Origin: an uncultured Collinsella sp.
GTDB lineage: Bacteria > Actinomycetota > Coriobacteriia > Coriobacteriales > Coriobacteriaceae
Assembly: GCA_958447445.1 (NCBI GenBank)
Contig: CAUDAE010000068.1
Coordinates: forward strand, 1-10,459
Direction of reading: 5' to 3'
Length of the DNA: 10,459 nucleotides
Positions 6,135 through 10,459 of the stretch are shown here, one piece after another (positions within the stretch are counted from its first letter, which is position 1; every line of letters starts with the position of its first letter). Position numbers and translations under genes: made by a program. The notes below the pieces were generated by a model. The model was not told the origin of the DNA. It saw nothing but the letters and a program-made list of their open reading frames with translations, and did no database searches.

Positions 6135-7535
6135 ATGGCTTCTTCTGATGCAACACAACGAGCAGTCCTTGCCGGACTTTCGTGCGGGATCGGCCTTGCC
6201 GCTCCCGTGGTTATGTATGCCGCGACGCTGCCGTTTTCGTCTGTGAACGAGACGGTCGTGGCGGGTGCGGTTCCCTTCGCCGTGGGCGCGGTGGCGGGCG
6301 TGGGCATCTATGCCGCCTCGCTGGGTATCTCCGAGTATCGTGCGCAGCGTGAAGAGCGTCTGTTCCAGCCCGATGCCATGGGCGGTGCCGCCAATCTCAA
6401 TCAGCATCAAAGCGAGTTCAAGACCGCCTCGATTTCAGCTCAGCAGCAGGATGCGACTCCTTACGCTGCGGCTTCTGATTCTCAGGCTCAGGCGGAGCAG
6501 TCTACCTCGGCATTCCTTTCCGGCCTGACTGGTGCGTTCCAGCGCCGTCATGCCGATGATGGTGTCCCTACCATCGCTCGAGCCGCAGATGCTATGGACG
6601 AGGACGAGGCTTGGTCCATGATCGACAGTATGCTCGACGACGATTCGCCGGTGAGCTGCGACCCTGCACACTCGCGCGACGTCTATCAAGTCGCCATCGA
6701 CGAGCTCACCAACGGCGGGCAGACCGGCTCCTTCAATCGCGACGACATCGCCGCCGCGGCACGCGCCGTGTCTGGCTCCCAGGCCGCCCCTGCGGGCAGC
6801 ACGGCGGCTTTCGTGGCACTCGTCGCCAACGCGGCAGCCAATAACGCCTACAGCGCTACCTCGGCGGACGCGAACGCTTCTGCCGACAATTCGTACGTTG
6901 ATGAAGCCATGGACGCGGACGAGGAGGCCGTTGCCGCCCGCCGTGCAGCCGAAAGCTCGCTGTGGGGCGCTCCTGCCCAGCAGCAGGCGGCTGAGGCTGC
7001 GCCGTACAACGCAAACCTCGCCAGCATGCCTATCATCTCCGGTGCCGCGGATATCGATTTCGATGACCTCGATGAGCCTGCAGCCATCACCGCATCGATT
7101 GATGCCCAAGATCGCATCGACACCGGCGACCTTCCGGATGCCTCACTCGAGGTTGATGTCCCCATGGCTGATTACTCGGGCCACGAGGACATGTGGGCCG
7201 CCGCCACCGCGATTCTGGATGAGATTGACGAGCCTGCTCCTGTTGCAGCCCCCGCTCCCGTCGCTGCCCCTCAGCCTGCTGCCCCCGCCTATGTCGGCCG
7301 TCACAGCGCTGTGTTCCCCGAGGATACTGCCCGTATCTCGCGCGAGAGCATCGAGCGGGCCGAGGCTATTGCCGCCGGCATTATGGAAAACCGTCGTCAC
7401 GAGCGCGTCAATCAGATCCTCGAGGAGGAGATCGAGCGCCTGCAGTCCTCTACCGCCAAGCGTACGGGCCGTGCCTACCTGAGCGTTATCGAGGGCGGTA
7501 CCGCCAGCTTCGCGCCGCTCCGCGCGGAGGCATAA
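6135..7535 (+). CDS. Unknown two-TM protein with an acidic low-complexity region
   Basis: I do not recognise this 466-residue protein. The ATG at 6135 is preferred because GGGGAG lies at 6124-6129 with five-base spacing; a TTG nine codons upstream has no such signal. Two hydrophobic segments, about 11-31 and 41-63, are joined by a short acidic loop and followed by SEYRAQREER (66-75), so by the positive-inside rule both ends should be cytoplasmic. Residues about 80-365 are Ala-, Asp- and Glu-rich, with acidic clusters (DAMDEDEAWSMIDSMLDDD 152-170, DIDFDDLDE 306-314) and few predicted folded segments. A Pro-Ala linker (367-385) leads to a charged helix (about 396-440, with ENRRHERVNQILEEEIERL) that may form a coiled coil. 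It is the first gene of a two-gene operon; its 3' end carries the ribosome binding site of the VanZ-family gene. It may be a membrane scaffold, but that is a guess. Confidence 0.85.
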   Translation: MASSDATQRAVLAGLSCGIGLAAPVVMYAATLPFSSVNETVVAGAVPFAVGAVAGVGIYAASLGISEYRAQREERLFQPDAMGGAANLNQHQSEFKTASISAQQQDATPYAAASDSQAQAEQSTSAFLSGLTGAFQRRHADDGVPTIARAADAMDEDEAWSMIDSMLDDDSPVSCDPAHSRDVYQVAIDELTNGGQTGSFNRDDIAAAARAVSGSQAAPAGSTAAFVALVANAAANNAYSATSADANASADNSYVDEAMDADEEAVAARRAAESSLWGAPAQQQAAEAAPYNANLASMPIISGAADIDFDDLDEPAAITASIDAQDRIDTGDLPDASLEVDVPMADYSGHEDMWAAATAILDEIDEPAPVAAPAPVAAPQPAAPAYVGRHSAVFPEDTARISRESIERAEAIAAGIMENRRHERVNQILEEEIERLQSSTAKRTGRAYLSVIEGGTASFAPLRAEA

Positions 7536-7542
7536 CTTCTGC

Positions 7543-7992
7543 ATGGTTAAGATCAATCGAAAATGGGCGGTCGTGACCTGCCTGATGGCGCTCTTGATCT
7601 GGGGCAATTCGCTGGTTCCCGGCTCGGGGTCGGGCTCGCTGAGCCTAACGGTCATGGAAGCTATCCGCGGTTTCCTGCACGGCGTGGGACTTCCATATGA
7701 ATGGGTGACCAACTTTGTTGTTCGCAAGTGCGCGCATTTTACCGAGTATATGGTGCTCGGCATCTTGGCAACGCACGCCTTTGATTTTGAGGGCCGGCGC
7801 ACCTTTGACGTGCTGCTGCCCACGGCGGTGTTCCTGCTGCTGATTCCTTCGATCGACGAGACGATTCAGCTCTTTGTGCCGGGACGCGCCGGCATGATCA
7901 CCGATGTGATGATCGACTGCTGTGGAGCGGCAACGGGCGTTGTGCTCCGATATCTACTACGATTGCTCATATGTGCCAAAAAGGCCGCCTAG
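7543..7992 (+). CDS. VanZ-family small integral membrane protein
   Basis: This 149-residue protein carries both VanZ-family signatures: RKCAHFTEYMVLG (61-73) and DETIQLFVPGRAGMITDVMID (D105 to D125), with the conserved Arg, His, Glu and Asp residues in place. Four hydrophobic segments are visible at about 8-22, 64-80, 88-103 and 120-143, as expected for the family. The family is named after a teicoplanin-resistance protein of the vanA cluster, but most members have no known function and there are no van genes here, so resistance should not be inferred. The gene begins seven bases after the stop of the gene before it; its GGAGG (7526-7530) lies in the end of that gene, 12 bases from the ATG, which suggests coupled translation. 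The stop codon lies within the terminator stem. Confidence 0.88.
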   Translation: MVKINRKWAVVTCLMALLIWGNSLVPGSGSGSLSLTVMEAIRGFLHGVGLPYEWVTNFVVRKCAHFTEYMVLGILATHAFDFEGRRTFDVLLPTAVFLLLIPSIDETIQLFVPGRAGMITDVMIDCCGAATGVVLRYLLRLLICAKKAA

Positions 7993-8023
7993 GACGTATG
8001 CTTGGTGCTAGGCGGCCTTTTTT
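7978..8023. terminator. Bidirectional intrinsic terminator overlapping the vanZ stop
   Basis: A perfect 15-bp inverted repeat (7978-7992 with 8008-8022) with a 15-base loop ends in six T bases on the plus strand; on the minus strand the stem also ends in a T run. It should terminate the membrane-protein operon and, from the other side, the convergent kinase gene. The left arm contains the last four codons and the TAG stop of the VanZ-family gene. Confidence 0.9.
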
Positions 8024-8040
8024 ATTAGAGGGCTTATATA

Positions 8041-8091
8041 GGGCGTGGTGGCGTCGTTCCGTAGGTTGGATTTGCCGGGCGCGCCACGCCC
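8041..8091 (-). other. Hairpin downstream of the kinase gene
   Basis: GGGCGTGG (8041-8048) and CCACGCCC (8084-8091) form an 8-bp GC-rich stem just past the kinase stop codon on the minus strand. It has no T tract on either side, so it is more likely a 3'-end stabilising structure than a terminator, or chance pairing. Confidence 0.3.
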
Positions 8092-8105
8092 TGTGGGTGC
8101 GTCTG

Positions 8106-8996
8106 TTACTGAAGCGCCTGCGCGCCCAGGGCCAGGCAGCCCATGATGCCCTGCTTGCCCTCAAGGCTGTTGTTGACAATATAGGTATCGATGTCGTTGA
8201 CCTCGGGCGTGACGATATAACCGTTGAGCATCTCGGCGCACTTCTTGCGCGCGAGCGGCACGATGGGGGTGTGGTCGGCCACGCCGCCACCGATGATGAT
8301 CTTTTGCGGCGCGTAGCACAGCGTGTAGGTCATGAGCGCCTGTGCCAGATAGCCTGCGAGCAGGTCCATGGCCTCCGGGTCATCGGCCATGTCTCCGGCG
8401 CTCTTGCCATCCCAGCGCTTTTTAACGCCGGGGCCGGCGATGAGACCCTCGAGGCAATTGTCGTGGAAGGGGCAGGCGCTGTGCTCGCCAATGGTGTCGC
8501 GCGGGTCGCGCGTGACCAGGATGTGGCCGGCCTCGGGATGCATCATGCCGTGTACGAGCTTACCGCCCGAGAGCACGCCGGCGCCCACGCCGGTGCCGAT
8601 GGTCAGATACACAACGTCAGTGAGGCCCTGGGCGCAACCAAAGGTGACCTCGCCCAGGCAGGCGACGTTGACGTCGGTGTCGTAGCCGCAGGGGATATTG
8701 AGCTCGTTTTGGATAGTGCCCAGCAGGTCAAAGTAGCGCCATGCCGTTTTGGGCGTCTCCAGGATCTTGCCGTATTGGGGCGAGGCAGGGTTGACTGCGG
8801 TGGGGCCAAAGGCGCCGATGCCCAGCGCGGCGATGCCCTTGTCGGCAAACCATGCATTGACGGCCTCAACGGTCTCCTGCGGGGTCGTGGTCGCGATCTG
8901 CTCACGCTCCAGGACCGTACCGTCTGCATAGCCCGTGGCGCAGACCATCTTGGTGCCGCCGGCCTCGAGCGCTCCGATAAGCTGCTGTTCTGCCAT
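8106..8996 (-). CDS. ROK-family sugar kinase, probably fructokinase
   Basis: This 296-residue cytoplasmic protein is an ROK kinase, transferring phosphate from ATP to a hexose. The opening LIGALEAGGTKMVCATG (6-22, phosphate loop) is typical of the fructokinase branch (B. subtilis GmuE/YdhR type). The catalytic base is probably D108 in YDTDVN (105-110). The second ATP-binding motif is LTIGTGVGAGVLSGGKLVHG (131-150), and EAGH (155-158) together with CPFHDNCLEG (175-184) supplies the His and three Cys/His ligands of the structural zinc site, in the C-x2-H-x2-C form seen in fructokinases. IIIGGGV (233-239) is the C-terminal ATP-site strand. The start has GAGAGGAA just upstream on the minus strand. 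It is a single-gene unit with terminators on both sides and no transporter or sugar regulator beside it, so the substrate (fructose, mannose or glucose) is inferred from family only. Confidence 0.9.
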   Translation of the reverse strand: MAEQQLIGALEAGGTKMVCATGYADGTVLEREQIATTTPQETVEAVNAWFADKGIAALGIGAFGPTAVNPASPQYGKILETPKTAWRYFDLLGTIQNELNIPCGYDTDVNVACLGEVTFGCAQGLTDVVYLTIGTGVGAGVLSGGKLVHGMMHPEAGHILVTRDPRDTIGEHSACPFHDNCLEGLIAGPGVKKRWDGKSAGDMADDPEAMDLLAGYLAQALMTYTLCYAPQKIIIGGGVADHTPIVPLARKKCAEMLNGYIVTPEVNDIDTYIVNNSLEGKQGIMGCLALGAQALQ

Positions 8997-9034
8997 AGCA
9001 TTCCTCTCTCTGGGACGAGTTGCTCCGTGACTAA

Positions 9035-9062
9035 AGTATAGGGCTCTAAACCATTTAAGAAA
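9035..9062 (-). promoter_or_regulatory. Possible promoter of the sugar kinase gene
   Basis: On the minus strand TATACT (9035-9040) is a good -10 box (5 of 6), placed so that transcription would start about 31 bases before the ATG. The -35 region 16 bases upstream (TTTCTT, 9057-9062) is poor. The terminator just upstream means the gene needs its own promoter, which supports the call. Confidence 0.45.
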
Positions 9063-9066
9063 GCGC

Positions 9067-9112
9067 TATAAAAAGAAGCCTCGCAACGTGGCGGGCGGTG
9101 CGGGGCTTCTTT
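9067..9112 (-). terminator. Intrinsic terminator of the aminotransferase gene
   Basis: Read on the minus strand, the arm at 9100-9112 pairs with 9072-9084 (13 bp, one G-T wobble) and is followed by a run of five T. It lies about 26 bases beyond the aminotransferase stop and separates that gene from the kinase. The plus-strand T run is shorter. Confidence 0.85.
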
Positions 9113-9137
9113 GGTTGCTTTAGTTGCCGGGCCGTCC

Positions 9138-10319
9138 TTACCCGCGCGGCTTGATTTTATCACGTAGCGACTTGAGGTTCTCCAGTGCCGCGTTAAGCGT
9201 CTCGTCCCGCTTGGCAAAGTGGAAACGAATCAGATGGTTGACGGGCTCGCGGAAGAAGCTCGAGCCGGGCACGGCGCCCACGCCCACCTTGGATGCGAGG
9301 TCCTCGCAGAATTCGAGGTCGCTGTCATAGACAAACTCAGAGATGTCCATCATGACGTAGTAGGCGCCCTGCGGCACGCTATGCTCAAGACCGATGCTAT
9401 CGAGCCCCTGGCAGAACAGGTCGCGTTTGGCGGTGTAGAGGTCGAGGACCTCATCGTAATAGCTGTCGTCGAAGTTGAGGGCGGTGACAACGGCTTCCTG
9501 CAGGGGAGCGGCGGCACCCACGGTGAGAAAGTCGTGGACCTTCTTGATACGCTCGGTGATCTGGGCCGGGGCGATGGTGTAGCCCAGGCGCCAACCGGTG
9601 ATGGAGTACGTCTTAGACAGTGAGCTGCAGCTGATGGTTCGCTCGAACATGCCGGGCAGCGTGGCCATATAGACGTGCTCATGGGGCGCGTAGACGATGT
9701 GCTCGTAGACTTCGTCGGTGATGCAGTACGCGTCGTACTTTTTGCACAGGTCGGCGATAAAGGTGAGCTCCTCGCGCGTAAAGACCTTGCCGCAGGGGTT
9801 GGAAGGATTGCACAGGACGATGGCCTTGGGGTCGTTGTCTCGGAAGGCCGCCTCGAGTACCTCACGATCAAAGTCGAATGTGGGCGGGTTGAGCGGCACA
9901 TAGATAGGCTCGGCACCCGAGAGAATGGTGTCAGCGCCGTAGTTCTCGTAGAACGGCGAGAAGATGACGACCTTGTCTCCGGGGTTTGTGACCGTCATCA
10001 TGGCGGCCATCATGGCCTCGGTGGAGCCGCAGGTGACTACGATATTCTCGTTGGGGTTCACCGGCATGCCCATAAAGAGCTCCTGTTTGGCGGCGAGCGC
10101 CTCGCGCATGGCCTGGGAGCCCCAGGTGATGGAGTACTGGTGATAGAGCGGCTTGGGGTCGCTGGCGATGGCGCTGAGGCTATCGAGCAGCTGCGCCGGG
10201 GGATCGAAGTCGGGGAAGCCCTGCGAGAGATTGACAGCGCCGTACTTATTGGAGATGCGTGTCATGCGGCGGATGACCGAATCGGTAAACGTTGCCGTGC
10301 GGTTGGAGAGTTCTTTCAT
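9138..10319 (-). CDS. PLP-dependent class I/II aminotransferase
   Basis: This 393-residue cytoplasmic enzyme is a fold-type I aminotransferase that moves an amino group from an amino acid to a 2-oxo acid. NLSQGFPDF (30-38) is the signature of the kynurenine/methionine aminotransferase subgroup (YbdL, kynurenine-oxoglutarate transaminase type). Further landmarks are CGSTEAM (97-103, phosphate contacts), the ring-stacking aromatic in PFYENY (122-127), NPSNPCG (171-177, N174), D202 and Y205 in TDEVYEH, the PLP lysine K236 in SSLSKTYSITGWRLGY, and the carboxylate-binding R365 in LIRFHF. Length is normal and nothing is missing. The start is supported by AAAGGA at 10325-10330 (minus strand), five bases from the ATG. 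It is monocistronic with its own terminator. Likely substrates are aromatic amino acids, methionine or glutamine; the neighbourhood does not decide between them. Confidence 0.93.
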   Translation of the reverse strand: MKELSNRTATFTDSVIRRMTRISNKYGAVNLSQGFPDFDPPAQLLDSLSAIASDPKPLYHQYSITWGSQAMREALAAKQELFMGMPVNPNENIVVTCGSTEAMMAAMMTVTNPGDKVVIFSPFYENYGADTILSGAEPIYVPLNPPTFDFDREVLEAAFRDNDPKAIVLCNPSNPCGKVFTREELTFIADLCKKYDAYCITDEVYEHIVYAPHEHVYMATLPGMFERTISCSSLSKTYSITGWRLGYTIAPAQITERIKKVHDFLTVGAAAPLQEAVVTALNFDDSYYDEVLDLYTAKRDLFCQGLDSIGLEHSVPQGAYYVMMDISEFVYDSDLEFCEDLASKVGVGAVPGSSFFREPVNHLIRFHFAKRDETLNAALENLKSLRDKIKPRG

Positions 10320-10350
10320 GACGGTCCTTTCGAGGATTTGCAGTGGGGCA

Positions 10351-10378
10351 AGTTTACTCCTATGAAACCGGTGGGAAA
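10351..10378 (-). promoter_or_regulatory. Possible promoter of the aminotransferase gene
   Basis: On the minus strand TAAACT (10351-10356) could be a -10 box with transcription starting about 25 bases before the ATG. The matching -35 (TTTCCC, 10373-10378, 16-base spacer) is weak. Further upstream GTTGA/TCAAC (10408-10412, 10422-10426) forms a short inverted repeat that could bind a regulator. Both are tentative. Confidence 0.25.
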
Positions 10379-10459
10379 TGCTCGAAATGGATCCGAAAAA
10401 CTCTTTGGTTGATTTTCAATCTCAACGCAACAGCCTGAACGGACTCCGCGTTTCCGCAG

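Noticed and set aside
7543..7992. Glycopeptide resistance gene
   Set aside because: VanZ-family membership alone does not indicate resistance; there is no vanA/H/X/R/S gene nearby and most family members have unknown roles.
7971..9041. Open frame of 356 codons on the plus strand opposite the sugar kinase
   Set aside because: The kinase has complete ROK motifs and its own ribosome binding site; this frame begins inside the vanZ terminator and has no recognisable motifs.
1..10459. Horizontally acquired island, prophage, transposon or CRISPR array
   Set aside because: All recognised genes are intact with uniform GC-rich codon use, and there is no transposase, integrase, phage gene or direct repeat array. 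Only the palindrome at 2817-3015 hints at a mobile repeat.

Overview
The window looks like chromosomal housekeeping DNA from a high-GC actinobacterium, most probably of the class Coriobacteriia (Collinsella or a close relative). The reasons are a CarD-type RNA polymerase regulator, a Rho factor with a very long Ala/Pro/Arg/Lys-rich N-terminal extension, strongly GC-rich third codon positions and AGGAGG-type ribosome binding sites. The genus is inferred from overall character, not from a database match. I see no phage, transposase, integrase, CRISPR array, rRNA or tRNA.

Left part (1-2798): a carD-like gene on the minus strand diverges from argS (arginyl-tRNA synthetase) on the plus strand across a 342-base gap. 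argS ends in a strong intrinsic terminator. Middle (2799-5892): a 450-base gap holds an imperfect palindrome of about 200 bases, then a likely promoter and a leader of about 137 bases before rho. Rho here is an 857-residue protein whose C-terminal half is a normal Rho ATPase and whose first ~430 residues look disordered. rho is monocistronic, with its own terminator.

Right-middle (5893-8023): a good sigma70-type promoter drives a two-gene operon made of an unrecognised two-TM protein with a long acidic low-complexity region and a small VanZ-family membrane protein. The vanZ stop codon lies inside the stem of a perfect 15-bp terminator that also faces the convergent gene beyond it. Right (8024-10459): two minus-strand genes, each with its own start signals and separated by a minus-strand terminator, encode a class I/II PLP aminotransferase and a ROK-family fructokinase-like sugar kinase.

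The genes do not form one pathway. carD, argS and rho belong to core transcription and translation; the sugar kinase and aminotransferase are single-gene metabolic units; the membrane pair is of unknown role. I did not find a convincing new multi-gene system. The points most worth following up are the Rho N-terminal extension and its altered primary RNA-binding motif, a CarD with no tryptophan at all, the long palindrome ahead of rho, and the unknown protein/VanZ pair.
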